Numbered from the stretch's first letter, positions 1-11,732 are shown. The stretch: 64,000 nt of DNA from Apiotrichum sp. Y4204 (GCA_025531455.1 JAMYHL010000054.1:1-64000), one strand, 5' to 3'. Numbers and translations: made by a program. The notes: generated by a model not told the origin, from the letters alone.

Positions 1-2223
1 GGGAGGGGGGGAGGGGTCAGCGGCGCCGGTGTCGCCGTTGTTGCTAAACAGCTGCCTGGGTGAAATGGATCATGGAGGAGGCATGGGTGTGGCGCCCGGA
101 AGCGGTAAGGGGTTCCTGCTTGCTGGCGTATCGGAGTACGCTGACCAGTGGCCACTGGCACGCCAAGCACAAAGTGCCATGTCGAAGCACTTGACGCAGG
201 CCGCAGGCACAAGCACATGCACGGGACAGCAACACCACCGCTGGTACCATGGTGCATGGTACCATGGTAGGGGTGTGCTGGGTCCCGTGGCGGGTGTCTC
301 GCTTCATTCCGGAGGATTAACACAGGGCAGAAACATGGTACAGGGCAGTCCGCGATGATTCCGAAACGCCCGCGCACCGTCGGCCGTCGGCCGGTGCGAA
401 CGTGCAGCAGGGCTCCGGTGCGAGGGGCAGTAATAGTTACTTGAGTGCTATAGAGGTGGGCGGAGAGCTGCCATTCGCTCGATGTTTACCTCTGACCTTC
501 TTGGTGCAGGGCTGGTTTCGGACTGCGCTTGCTCTGCTACGCTGCCTGTTGTTGCTCGGCTGTATTCACGGTTAGGTTTGTCGCAAGCAGCATGCGGCCT
601 AGTAGCTCATCAGGATATGCCCACTACTGTGCACAGCAGCTCGAGGGATGGATGGGATCTCATGCGCGCTCATGCCCAGTGCAGGGCAACATTCAATTGA
701 TATTGGCCCAGCAATGTCCTGCAACACGAGGGATGTGTTACCGGCCGCCGCCACGCAGCCACTAACCCACAACTGACCCTCCCTGTTCGGCACTATTGGC
801 TCTGCCGGTGCCAGGACGCCTCTAAATGTATTCGACGGCGCCAGTGATGTTGTGGCGTCGTGGGCAAATGAGCAAATGAAGTAAACACAAGACCATGCGA
901 TGCGTTGAGCATGCTGAGCAGCAGTCGCTGCGTGCTGCGTTCTGTGTTGCGATGCGATGCGATGCGATGCTTCTCCTCGTATCATCCGTGTTCTGTCCAC
1001 TATCATTTTAAGCGTTTGTCCAGGCTTCCAATCCACCTTGGTCGTCGTGCCTGTGCATCGTTCGCCGCTCGAGCGTGGAACTTTGAGACAAATAAATAAC
1101 AATAATAGTAAATAAATAAATACCACACCATGCACGAAAATACCTCGCAGAACCGTGCTTTCTTCTCGGCGTCCCCGCCGCAGCCCTCGCCCTCTCTCGG
1201 GTCCTCGGGCGCCATGCCGGCAGTCCACCCATCTTCGCACTACTGCGTGCCGCGGTGGACCCTGGTTCGGTCTCCGTGCCTGAATCGTTTACCTCACTAC
1301 ACGATCGCGCTTTCTGCCTCTGCCCTCATGCGTCGCACTGTCAAGACTGTCCCCGCCCTGGTTCCTCCCCTGTCCCTCCTCCCCTGTGCAACCACCTCAA
1401 GCTCTGATCGGTGATTGATGTGCTGGCGCGCAAAACGATCCTTCTTCGGCACATCCACGCTATCGTGCTATCGCAAGCGATGCACAGCGAAATGCAGCGA
1501 AATGCACGGCCATGCACGGAGGATGGGTGCGAGCAGCAGTAAGCTCTGATTCCTGACCCTGTCGCCTGTGGTCCGTGCCCTCAGGCGCCCCGATTAGCCC
1601 ACACCCAAAGCAAGCCAGCAAACACAACCCCTAGGGCCCCTCTCCTTGGCTTCACCCATGAGATCCCGAGAGATCGTCGTCCACACGTCCTCATCCTCGT
1701 CCTCACCCCCAGCCCCCGCGCCCTCCCCGCGCGCCCTCGCCTTCGCTGCCCCCTCCCTCCTGCTCACCATCCATTTCTGCTTCTTCATTGTGATCTGCGT
1801 GCGATCCATCTGATCCATCCACTCACTCCCCCACCTTCATTCCGTCCGACACCCCTTCCCCTTTCTCCCCCCCCCCTCCCATCTTCCTTCTCGCTGTGCC
1901 GATCTCCGACACCGCGAGCTAGTCGATCTCTAACGCGTCGGCATTTGTGTTAGTTGCCCGTGCCCCTGCAAAGGACAGCACGAATCGGCCGCAGATCCAG
2001 ATCAGCGATCAGCAGCCTCCAATCCCTCCTCCCGCGGGCTGCGCGTCAATCACGCGTGTTTTGATTTTGTCTTCCAGGGACTCCGACTGGACCGATCTGC
2101 AGCCGCCACCGCGTCCATCTCGGATTGATCTGGGACAACATTCCCATCCCTTCCTTGATTCATCTTTGGTTCATCACTCATTGTTCACCTCGAGGTAGCC
2201 ACCCCTCTCTTTCTCTAGTCGAC
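1..2223. other. Upstream non-coding region with the tricalbin leader
   Basis: I see no supportable gene here. The open frames present (for example on the minus strand at 599-1240) lack the G/C-ending codon bias and domain content of the real genes. A four-copy GATGC run lies at 951-970 and a repeated GGTACCATGGT element near 242-268. From about 1660 to 2220 the plus strand becomes rich in C and T, typical of a fungal promoter and 5' leader, and it runs into the tricalbin start codon. Confidence 0.5.
951..970. repeat. GATGC pentanucleotide run, four copies
   Basis: Four perfect head-to-tail GATGC units. This is a simple microsatellite in apparently non-coding DNA. Confidence 0.9.
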
Positions 2224-5200
2224 ATGGCCAACGATCCCCGGTCATCCGACTACGCGTTCCCCAACGGGGGAGGGAACGCCGACAACGCCGCCCCCGCCGG
2301 CATCCCCACTCACGAGAAGGCCGCCATCGCACCCGTTGTCGCCCAGGACGTTGCTGACGGCGCGACTGTTCATGTGCGTTGAGGCAGTGTCGTGAGAAGG
2401 GTTCAACACTGACCGCAGGCGTTTGACCCCGATGCCTCCCCGGCGGATAAGGCTGCCGCGACCAAGCGGGGCGGCTTCAAGGGCGTCTTCGGCGCGCCCA
2501 AGGCGCTCGGCAAGGGCGTGACCAAGGGGGTCGGAACCGTCGGCGGCGGCGTTGTCAAAGGCGTCGGAACCGTCGGCGGTGGTGTTGTTAAGGGCGTCGG
2601 AACCGTCGGCGGAGGTGTCGTGAAGGGCGTTGGTGCTGTCGGCGGCGCCGCGTTTGACGGTGTTGGCGCGGTCGCTGGCGGAGCCAAGAACTTTGTAGGC
2701 TCTGTGCCGGGCATGGGCTCGCTCAAGGACACGGACAGCGGGGCCCGTGGTGAGTATTCGCAACAATCAGTGATTCGCACGCTTCTTGGGAACCCGGCTC
2801 ACACAAACAGCCGTCGCCATCGACACCTCGACCTCTGGCAACGTCCCCAAACCCACCGTCTCTTTGGCCGACGCTGCCAAGGCGTCCAAGCAGGTCAAGG
2901 AGCCCACGGTACGTCTTCCCATGTCTTCTACTGCAGTCGTTCGATATCTCCAGATATTACACACTTCCGCCATGTCCGATGCTGACACGCCCTCTCTTTC
3001 GCTCTCATCGCACTCGCTCTCACCACTTCGCTTCCACTTGAACAGGAGGATGACATTCCTGGCACGATCCCCAAGACCGTCCTCCCCGGCGTTCCTGACT
3101 GGGTAAGCGGAATGTCAACAACTTGTGGCTCACACCCAGATGCCTATCGGCTGGAAGGAGGTCGGTGGCCCCGAAGGCGGTGTCCGTGACAAAAAGACTG
3201 CCGAGGAGCTAAACATCCTCTCGACCTTCCTGTAAGTGTGGCAAAGTCGGAGAAGTGGTTGGCTAACCCCACAGCAAGGACCAGTACTACGGCAAGTGGT
3301 GGCACAACGCCGGCATCGTGAGTGTCTGCCACACATCCAATTCTCACCACAGATTGTCGTCGCCGTCCTCGCTACTCGGTTTATCTCCTGGCTCCACCTC
3401 GGCTGGGGCTGGATCTTTGTTGTCCTTGCGTTCTGCTCAACTGCGTACAATCTTTCCATCGAACGCACTCGTCGCTATGCTCGCGACGACATTCAGCGCG
3501 AGCTTGTCAAGACGCGCCTCGTCACCGAGACGGAGAGCGCCGACTGGCTCAACGGCTTCCTTGACCGTTTCTGGCTCATGTAAGTGAAGACGTGTGACGT
3601 TTCTAACCCCCAGGTACGAGCCCATCCTCTCGGCCACCATTGTGTCATCTGTCGACTCTGCCCTTGTCAACTCGACTCCGGCGTTCCTCGAGAGCATCCG
3701 TCTGACTACCTTCACTCGTACGTGCGCTCCTCCATCTCGATCTAACATGCAGTCGGCAACAAGGCTCCCCGCATCGATTCTGTCCGCACATTCCCCAAGA
3801 CGTAAGTGGCGATTTGGCGCATTCCACAGTACTAACCTCCAGCCCCAACGACGAGGTCGTCATGGACTGGGCCATTTCGTTCACCCCCAATGACATCCAG
3901 GACGTAACTCCGCTCCAGCTCGCCAGCCGTGTCAACCCCAAGATCGTTCTTACGATCCGTCTTGGCAAGGGCTTTGTGTCGACCGGCATGCCTATTCTCG
4001 TCGAGGATATCAACTTTTCCGGCAAGATGCGGTGTGTACAGAGCCATTGACCCCACTGACGCCCAGTATCAAACTCAAGCTCATGTCCGCCATGCCCCAC
4101 GTCCAGAAGGTCGAAATGAGCTTCCTCGAAAAGCCCCACTTTGACTTTGTCCTCAAGCCCATTGGTGGCGAAACCCTTGGATTTGACATCAACAACATTC
4201 CCGGTCTCGAGCCCTTCATCCACAGCCAGGTTCACGGTGCTCTCGGCCCCATGATGTACGATCCCAACGTCTTCACCCTGGACCTCGAGCAGATCCTCTC
4301 CGGTGAGCCGCTCGATGCCGCCATCGGTGTCCTCAAGGTTACCATTCTCGATGCCCACAATATCAAGTCTACCAAGATTGGCGGCGGCGCTCCCGACCCC
4401 TACGTTGCGCTGTCGCTTGGTGCCAAGCCTCCCGTTGCCCGCACCAAGACTGTTATGAGCACCACCAACCCTACCTTTGGAGAGACTCACTTTATCCTTG
4501 TCAACTCGCTTTCCGATGTTCTCAACTTCAACGTCTTTGACTGGAACGAAGTCCGCGCCGACGACCACGTTGGTACCGCTTCCCAGGAGCTTGCCCGTTT
4601 TGCGGATGATGCCGAGGAGGAGGGTATGGTTGCCAAGATTCTCGGCGGCGGCAAGGAGCGTGGTGAGCTCCGCTACGACATGTACTACTACCCCACGATC
4701 CAGGCCGAGAAGAACCCCGATGGAACTCTCGAACCTCTTCCCGAAATTCCTACCGGTATCGTCCGTCTTCAGATCCACGAGGCCAAGGACCTTGACGCGC
4801 CGGCCAAGGAGACCAACGCCGTTGCCAAGGTCTACCTCGGCAGCAGCAAGCAGCCCTGCCACGTTACCGAACCTGTCAAGAAGAGCAACTCCCCTGGCTG
4901 GAACGCCAGCACCGAGTTTATCGTCGCCGACAAGGATGCTTCTGTTGTCACCATCTACGTTCAAGACAAGGCCAAGTCTCTAGGCCGCGTTACTGTTCGC
5001 CTTTCGGACATTCTGGCGGCCAAGGAGAAGGGCGACGACTGGTTCCCTCTCCAGGGCACTCGCGGGGCCAAGATACGTCTGAACGCTACCTTCAAGCCTG
5101 TCTCCATGCCCGGTGCTCTTGACGGCGCTGCCTCGTACCACCCGCCTATTGGTATCCTCCGTGTGCTCATCAAGAACGCCGTCGATGTCAAAAATGTTGA

Positions 5201-7583
5201 GCTCGGCGGCAAGTCCGACCCTTACGTTCGCGTCCAGATCAACAACCGCACTCTTGCCCGTACCGAGGTTCAGAACAACAACCTCAACCCGGTGTGGGAC
5301 CAGATCGTCTACGTTCCTGTTCACAACCTCCGCGAGCGTGTCGCCTTTGAGCTCATGGACTACGAGAACATTGGCAAGGACCGCTCCCTGGGTATGGTTA
5401 CTCTTGACGTTGCGGACTGCGCCGTTGCCGACGCCTCCAACACCGAGTGGCCTTACGCCAGCAAGGGCACTCAGGTGCGCGCCGACCGTATCCGTCTGGG
5501 CAACAACCAGTACAAGGGCACCCTTCACTACGACGTTGACTTCAAGCCTGCCATGTCGCTGCGTGGTGGCGTCTCATTTGATGCACCCAAGAATGATGTC
5601 GCTGCTGCCGCCGTCAAGGAGGCTCAGAAGACCAACGGCGCTGCTAACGGGGCCGCCAACGGTGCTGCCCGTGCCAACGGGGCCGGCGCCCCTGTCGCCC
5701 CCTCCAGCACAGGTTCCACGCCCACTCCCACTGCTACTGCCGAGTCTGCTGCCGCCGCCACCGCCGCAGTTGCCAAGGACGGGGACAAGGCCGTTACGCC
5801 ACCCGCGGTTCCTGCCAAGGATGCTCCCCCTGCCGCAAACGGCCAGAATGGCGACGAAAAGAGCGGCGAGGAGACTCTGACCGAGAACCCCGAGACCGGC
5901 GTCGTCATGACCGACGCGCAGCTGCTCAACACTCAGTCGGGTGTCCTCGTCTTCCAGGTTATTGAAGGCCAGCTGGCTCGCAAGGGCTCCCTTGAGGTTC
6001 TCTTCGACGACGGCTACTGGCCTGCTTACGTCTCGGAGCGTGCTCGCAGCACCCACGCCCGTTGGGACCAAGTTGGTGAGGGCTTTGTTCGTGAGCTCGA
6101 CTTTGGCCGCATCTGGCTTCGCATCAACGCTTCCGACGATGGCGACGAGGACATTGTCGCCGAGTGCAAGATGGGAACCGCCGAGTTCCTCGAAGCTACC
6201 CTTCGCAAGGAGGCCACCTTTACTCTCCTGTCGCCCGACGGCGGCAACCGCAGCTACGTCAAGATGTCGTCCCGCTACATCCCTATCGACATTAAGCTTG
6301 AGCCGCGCGAGACGATAAACAACCAGGGTATCCTCCGTGTCACTGCCCTCGGTGCCAAGGGCCTCAAGGCACTTGACCGTGGTGGCAAGTCGGACCCCAA
6401 CGTCACCTTCTACCTCAACAACGCCAAGGTGTTCAAGTCGGAGACCAAGAAGAAGACACTAAACCCCGTGTGGAACGAGACGTTTGACGTCGCGATCCCT
6501 TCGCGTGTCGCAGCCAAGTTCAAGTACGAGGTCATGGACTGGAACACTGTTGGAACCGCCGATGAACTTGGAGAGGGTCTCATTGATCTCGCCGCTCTGG
6601 AACCCTTCCAGATGCAGTCTCTTGACCTCCCTGTCGTCCTCGAGGGCAAGCCCCATGGTACCCTTCAGGTCAACGTTCTCTTCTCTCCCGAGATCATTGC
6701 CCGCCACCGCAACAAGACCAGCACCTTCTCGGCTGCTGGTCGCACTGTGACCAACATTGGCGGTGCTGCCCTCGGTGCTCCCGTTGCTGTTGGCAAGGGT
6801 GTCATTCACGGTGGCGGCGCTGTCGTCTCCGGCGTCGGAAACGTCATCACTGCACCCACCCGTCTCTTCAGAAAGAAAGACCGCTCGTCGTCAATCGGCA
6901 CTGGCAGCATTGCCGGCGGCGTTACCCCGGCGGAGGCTGGCTACCAGGTCCCTAGTGATCGCGCCAGTGTTGTTGGCCCTGGCATCCAGGTCTCGGCTCC
7001 TTCAGAGCTTGTTGAGGAGCTTGCGCCTGTCGAGGGTGGTGCTGCCGTTGTCCGGCCCACCAACCTTCCCGAGGGACAGACTGGTATTGCCCCGACCGAG
7101 CCGGGAACTTTGACCATCACGGTCATCAGCGTTGCGGATCTCAAGCCGACTGCCGACTCACACAGCGCCAAGGACTTGAAGCCGTACGTCTTGCTCAAGG
7201 TTGGCAACCGCAGCCACAAGACGGACCACGGCAAGGGTGAATCGTGCGAGTGGAACGAGTCCTTCGCGTTCAACCTCCAGCCCGGGACCAAGGAGTTTAC
7301 TCTCAATGTCTATGACAAGCACTCGTTTGGCCGTGACGTCGACCTCGGCGAGACTACTGTCGACATCTGGCGCCATCTTCAGCCTGCGATCCCGACGGCC
7401 GACTGCTTTGTCGAGCTCCAGGAGGGCGGCGTCGTCAAGCTCCGTCTTGACTGGGCCGCTGGTGTGCAGGGCAAGGTCGGTCTCGTCCGCACCCGTAGCC
7501 GCACCCCGTCGGTCTCGTCGCGGAGCGCCATTGTCAACCAGGACGGCACTCCGCGCAGCAAGTTTTCGATGACGAAGAACTAA
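2224..7583 (+). CDS. TCB: Tricalbin-like ER membrane tether (SMP plus five C2 domains)
   Basis: Extended-synaptotagmin/tricalbin family protein, expected to tether cortical ER to the plasma membrane and move lipids through its SMP domain. I join eleven exons: 2224-2373, 2419-2749, 2811-2908, 3046-3102, 3140-3231, 3275-3317, 3353-3579, 3614-3717, 3753-3801, 3843-4031 and 4067-7583. All phases agree and give 1618 residues. In order: an N-terminal tail with five 11-residue glycine/valine repeats (about 103-157), a hydrophobic hairpin (about 258-290), an SMP domain (about 315-530), and C2 domains near 530, 677, 807, 1201 and 1459. The third and fourth C2 domains carry GGKSDPYV or GGKSDPNV, typical of calcium- and lipid-binding loops. 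An Ala/Pro/Thr-rich linker separates C2 domains three and four. Yeast relatives are slightly shorter. The start has a reasonable context (GACATGGC). Confidence 0.93.
2530..2694 (+). repeat. 33-bp in-frame tandem repeat in the tricalbin N terminus
   Basis: Five consecutive 33-nt units (2530, 2563, 2596, 2629 and 2662) encode 11-residue repeats. The first three translate to VGTVGGGVVKG with silent differences; the fourth and fifth have diverged. Silent divergence between units argues for selection on the peptide rather than recent slippage. Confidence 0.92.
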
Positions 7584-8137
7584 AACGGCTTCTTCTAATT
7601 CTAGCCTGTATTAATGCCCGATGCCTGCAAACGCCCGCACACGACCCGGCTACCCGCTACGACCTCGATCATGGTATTGGTAGTTTATATTTTCCTTGAT
7701 TTTTCAACCTCTTCTTCATATTGATATTCCCCTCCGTCCTTATTCATAGCTTCTTTCTCAAAACGGGGTCCAGAAACTTCCTACCCCCACATACACGATG
7801 ACTCAGAAGTACCCTACCCTGCCTGCGTAGTAGACGTTAACGCTCCTGATGATGCAGAATATGTTCCTTAACTAGGAGTGCAAAGAGACGAGGCAACTGC
7901 TCTGTCTGACTTGAGTCTCTCGAGATCCCCGAAGTCTTTCCCATCCCCCTCCACCGTCGTCCTAGCCCCGACTGCGTCCACCCACCTCTTCCTTCATACG
8001 TCGCGCATTGAGCTCGCTCCCATCCCCGCAAGCAAAAGAGGAACACGCTCCTCCCGACTGACATGTGATTCGAACACACGCGGGCTATATTCTTTCCGCG
8101 TGATCAGATCCTAAGGGCGCAAGCCCATGTCGTTGCT
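7584..8137. other. 3' flank of the tricalbin gene, no gene seen
   Basis: AT-richer DNA follows the tricalbin stop and probably holds its 3' UTR and polyadenylation region. No open frame with coding character was seen. The tRNA-Ser gene begins at its right edge. Confidence 0.5.
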
Positions 8138-8228
8138 GGTTGTTTGTCCGAGTGGTTAAGGAGCTTCCCTGCTATTCTAGCACAGGAAGTGGGTTATGCC
8201 CGCAAGAGTTCGAATCTCTTAGCAATCG
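8138..8228 (+). tRNA. tRNA-Ser(GCU) with a 9-nt intron
   Basis: The sequence folds as a class II tRNA. The acceptor stem GGTTGTT (8138-8144) pairs with AGCAATC (8221-8227), with one or two G-U pairs. The D-arm carries the A-box-like GAGTGGTTAAGG. The anticodon stem is CTTCC (8164-8168) with GGAAG (8185-8189). A long variable arm contains GGG and CCC, and the T-arm is AAGAG-TTCGAAT-CTCTT, which forms the B box. The anticodon loop is 16 nt; removing 8175-8183 leaves a standard loop with anticodon GCT (8171-8173). Discriminator G at 8228 fits serine. A T5 Pol III terminator lies at 8237-8241. It is transcribed between two convergent protein genes. Confidence 0.9.
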
Positions 8229-8236
8229 AAGTCGTC

Positions 8237-8241
8237 TTTTT
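8237..8241 (+). terminator. Pol III T-tract terminator of tRNA-Ser
   Basis: Five consecutive T residues, eight bases after the discriminator base, upstream of the inverted tRNA fragment. Confidence 0.75.
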
Positions 8242-8260
8242 GGCCAGTCTGCAGGACTCC

Positions 8261-8322
8261 ATAACCCACTTCCTATGCTAGCTATGCTAGATAGCAGGGA
8301 AGCTCCTTAACCACTCGGACAA
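8261..8322 (-). pseudogene. Inverted 5'-half copy of tRNA-Ser(GCU)
   Basis: Read on the minus strand, this repeats the D-arm, anticodon stem, intron region and start of the variable arm of the tRNA-Ser gene 60 bp away. The first roughly 35 nt are identical. The intron region is enlarged by a duplicated CTAGCATAG unit. The T-arm, B box and 3' acceptor strand are missing, so it cannot be a functional tRNA gene. With the intact gene it forms a long inverted repeat. Confidence 0.85.
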
Positions 8323-8712
8323 TCAGCCGCTGCGTAGAATGCTGGAGGCGTTGTAAGTGAGGGAAGGCAGGCGGGGCGGACGCAATGGAGTCGAGTGACC
8401 GAATTATGGTCAGTAGCCGTCTCAAGTGTGAACAGGGATCAGGTTCGCGACACGCATGCATGTCAAGATTGAGATTCTATCTATCGCGCCGTGCTTCTGG
8501 TCGCGGTAACGCAGTGTCAGGTGGCTTTTTGTTACATGCCCGACCGGCGACTGTATCTATCAGATATCAAGTCGCGGTACTATTGGCGCCTCTGGCGCCT
8601 CTTATCACCGTGGTCGGACGCGCTGCCGCGCGTACAAAGTTGGTCAGTTGGGATACTACAACATGAGACAGATGTATAGCGGGGTATTATACCCATAAGT
8701 GTCGGTTTCGCC
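8323..8712. other. Intergenic segment between tRNA fragment and DRE2, no gene seen
   Basis: About 390 bp holding the presumed 3' UTR of DRE2 (transcribed leftward). The short open frames here have no coding bias or recognisable motif. Confidence 0.5.
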
Positions 8713-9876
8713 TTAGAGGTCGTCGCCGATCGAGATCTGGACCTTCTCGCCGGGCTTGAAGGGTGGCAGGCCTGCGTGTCAGTACGAGCTATGTAACGAA
8801 TCTAGACGGAGGTGGCGTTGCATGGCGGTAAAGATGGCTCCGCCACGACTTGCACCTCCTCGGGAGACTCACCAAGGTACGGGCACGATCCGCAGCGGAA
8901 TGCGTCTCCGAGGTAACACGAGTTACACGAGCTCGTCTTCTTTGCCTCTGCGCGGCGCTCGACGGGCCACACGCCCTCGACGCCGCCGGTGGCGTTCTTG
9001 ATGTGGGCCGGGATGTCGTCGTCACCCTCGAGGAAGAACGCACGCTGGGCCTCCTTGACGGCCGCGGCGGAGCGCTCCTCCTCCTCCTTCTCGATCTCGG
9101 CGAGGCCACAAGTGCAGTCCTTGCATGCTCGGCGGCGCTTCACTACACGGCCGCTGGCGTCGGGGATGACGCACTCCGGACGCGCGCGGTCCTCGGGCGT
9201 GAGCAGGGAGCGGCCACCGTCGCCGAGCAGGGGCGAGTCAATCGCCCAAATTGCCGACTTGGCGGCCTTGTTCCCCGAGCGCTTAAGTGCTAGCGGCCGC
9301 GAGGCGAGCGATACGGGGGCGGAGGTTGCAGAGGCGGTAGACGCGACCGAGGCGCCGTTCGAGGTCGTCGACGCTGGGGCAGAGAACGGAGAGGGGTTTA
9401 TGTCAACAGCCGGCGGGGTGATGATCTGCGAGGGGGAGATGTACGCCAGTGTACCCGGCTCCGCCGCAACGACAGAAGCGGCGTACGCCGCCTGAGCGAG
9501 CTGGCTCTGGAGCTCGGCGACGGGTGGCGAGTCGAGCGCTTCGTCCGTGTGGATGAGCACCGTCGTCGAGGGGGGGATCGCTCGCGGCAGCGGAGCCGGG
9601 AGGGGGAGGGGAAGGACGAGGTGAACGGTGAGCGGGGGCGAGGGGAAGGTGGTCGCTGAAGATTAGCTAACATTCCGAGTCGGCAGGTGGTAGGAGGGCT
9701 AGGCAAACGCCGTGTATGGCCCATTGCGGTTTGTGCTCACCATTGTCCAGAATGCGGTCGACCATCTCGCCGGTCACGTTGGCATTGTTTGCCTTGAGTG
9801 TCGAGAGGACGCGCTGGTAGTCCTCTGCGCGCTCGAGGGAGCCGAGGACGAGCTGCGTAGCGGATGAGCCGGTCAT
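8713..9876 (-). CDS. DRE2: Fe-S cluster assembly protein Dre2 (anamorsin/CIAPIN1)
   Basis: Electron carrier of the cytosolic iron-sulfur assembly machinery, working with the diflavin reductase Tah18; normally cytosolic and intermembrane-space. Three exons on the minus strand: 9876-9741, 9655-8873 and 8771-8713, giving 325 residues. The C-terminal half is diagnostic. One cluster motif is CKDCTC with an additional upstream Cys in PECVIPD. The second is CX2CX7CX2C (Cys 289, 292, 300, 303) in SSCNSC...CGSC. The protein ends [15 protein letters not shown], the family's usual tail. The N-terminal half, the methyltransferase-like region in relatives, is divergent here. The two introns (85 and 101 nt) are longer than most in this window. 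Confidence 0.93.
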
Positions 9877-11365
9877 TGCGGGTGGAGGAGGAAGGGAAGG
9901 TGAAGTTGTGTAGAGGCGGAGTGGATACCCTTCTGACGGATGATGCAATGAGATTGCTTTTGTGAGAATGTGCTACCGCCTATGTGACGCTGGTGCTGCG
10001 GTCTACGCTTTAAATGCAGCTGTTTGTGATGATGACAATGAGAAAGAGGGTGATGGTGAGGAAGGACGAGGTGGTCGTGATGGAGGGAAATACACGGGAA
10101 AGGCCAAGCCAAATGTCCCAGTTCCGTGGATGGAATGCTGACCGAGCCGGAAAACTTGAGTGGCGGAAAAAGGAAAAAAAGCTCGTCTGCCAGAAAATCA
10201 CCTAATCGTGACTAATCAAATCATTTACAACCCCTTTTGTTTCTTCGAAAATCCCACTGATAAAACGAATCGACGAGTCGTCGAGTCAATTGTGCTGTGC
10301 GGCCCCCGCAGTCCGCCCCGCATTCCAGTGGCTGCATGTGTGCATTCCGAGCTACCTGACTGGTCGGAAGAGGTCGGCGACGGACTCGGAATCGCGAGGA
10401 CGGGGGCGTCGGTGGCGGCCTAGAGGGATTATTGCGGTGTGGGGTGGCAAAAGGGACTCTACTGCTCTGCGCCTGATTGCTCTCAGCTATCTGCGTCGCC
10501 GGGTAACCAAAGACGACGACCAACGCCACTCCGCTTCGGGCAGTGCAAGTATCTGCACTTTTGCAGCGAAGAGACCAAATGATGATCATGCACACATAAA
10601 TGGGCAGGTCAGTAATTGTGCATGTCGTGAGAACAATACTCTGATCGTTCTGACAATGCCATGACAGGGGCGGTGGCCTGTGTGTGCTCGTCTGACAAGC
10701 TGCAAGCTGGTAACGGGTGTGAGGTAGAGCTATCCCACTCGGCGTTCACTCCGAGCTCCACTCTCACAGCCAAGCGCAAGGGATTACCCCCCAACCAAAC
10801 TGCGGTACTGCTGATGGGTACCTCCTGATCGCGTAAACCTCAATACTGCTTGATGTAGCCTAGCCTCTCGTCTCGTAGACCCTGCATACCGCGATGGGGG
10901 CATTTCTCGCTGACTCTTTATCAGATTAGAATTTCTCCTGCTCAACAACGTGCGATCGGTTATCGGCCGGTGCCTCTGTTGTCTGGCGACGTGATTGTGG
11001 TGGAGCGGGTGATCCATGATCCATGAGCCAAACAGTGGAGCTAGTGTAGAAACGTGTAGTGTGAGTGTCTCCCGGCGAGACCCGTGATCCCTACGCTGCA
11101 TCTGTACGCAGCGACTGGGGGATTTCTTTTCGAATCGCCTGTGCGCTTATCGCAGTTCCGCTGTCATTACCAGTACACCAGATCCATTCTACATTCAGCA
11201 TTCAGCAATTTCGCAAGCGCTCAATCAAAACATGGCTCATCGACAATCGTACTCTTCATGTACAGTACAACCTCGCGAAACCTCGCGAGATGGCCGACAT
11301 CGTTGCCGTCGAGCCCGATTGTGGGCATGAGGGCAACCTAACGCGCTGCGTCTTAATCTCAACGA

Positions 11366-11395
11366 CTCTATTAGCTACTTCTAATAGAGCACGTG
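11366..11395. promoter_or_regulatory. 9-bp inverted repeat next to a CACGTG box
   Basis: CTCTATTAG (11366-11374) and its complement CTAATAGAG (11381-11389) flank a 6-nt spacer. They are followed immediately by CACGTGAC (11390-11397), which matches the bHLH (Cbf1/USF-type) core. It lies about 340 bp upstream of DUS1. A regulatory role is inference. Confidence 0.35.
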
Positions 11396-11445
11396 ACCTT
11401 CCTTTACTCAACTTCTTCTAATCAGAGTTAGTCACCGCCAGCGCA

Positions 11446-11480
11446 TTTCGCGCATTTCGCGCTTTTGCGCATTTCCCGCC
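11446..11480 (+). promoter_or_regulatory. Clustered E2F/MBF-like sites upstream of DUS1
   Basis: Two TTTCGCGC boxes (11446-11453 and 11455-11462) and one TTTCCCGCC box (11472-11480) lie within 35 bp. These resemble the E2F consensus and the ACGCGT-related MBF elements used for G1/S genes. A CCACCC/GGGTGG inverted repeat around an A10 run follows (11479-11502). Function is inferred from motif match only. Confidence 0.4.
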
Positions 11481-11732
11481 ACCCAAAAAAAAAAGTGGGT
11501 GGAGGAAAGAAAAAAAGGACGCAAAAAACTCACGTTTTGTTATCTTTTCTTCCTTTCTTCGTGCTCACCATCATCAACAGCGAGCTCACTACCACCCAGC
11601 CCACATACATCAAAGCGCACGCATAGCGGTTGCGCGCCGCTCATCGTGTCCCTCTTTCGCCCGCTAGTCCGGGCGCTCGCTCTCCGCTCCCCCGCCGCCG
11701 CCTCGTTCGCCGCCCGCTTCCCGTTCCTCACC

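Larger units (their letters stand above)
9877..11732. other. Divergent intergenic region between DRE2 and DUS1
   Basis: About 1.85 kb with no supportable gene. The left end is the DRE2 promoter and leader. The right end (about 11350-11732) carries a small inverted repeat, a CACGTG box, E2F/MBF-like TTTCGCGC boxes and a CT-rich leader before the DUS1 start. The middle holds only short open frames without coding bias. Confidence 0.5.

Noticed and set aside
1..1800. Possible subtelomere at the left edge
   Set aside because: No telomeric repeat or helicase remnant seen; a run of G-rich sequence at bases 1-17 is not enough.
3645..4964. 439-codon minus-strand ORF under the tricalbin gene
   Set aside because: It is an antisense shadow of a strongly G/C-third-position-biased gene; the translation is low-information and the plus strand is clearly coding with SMP and C2 motifs.
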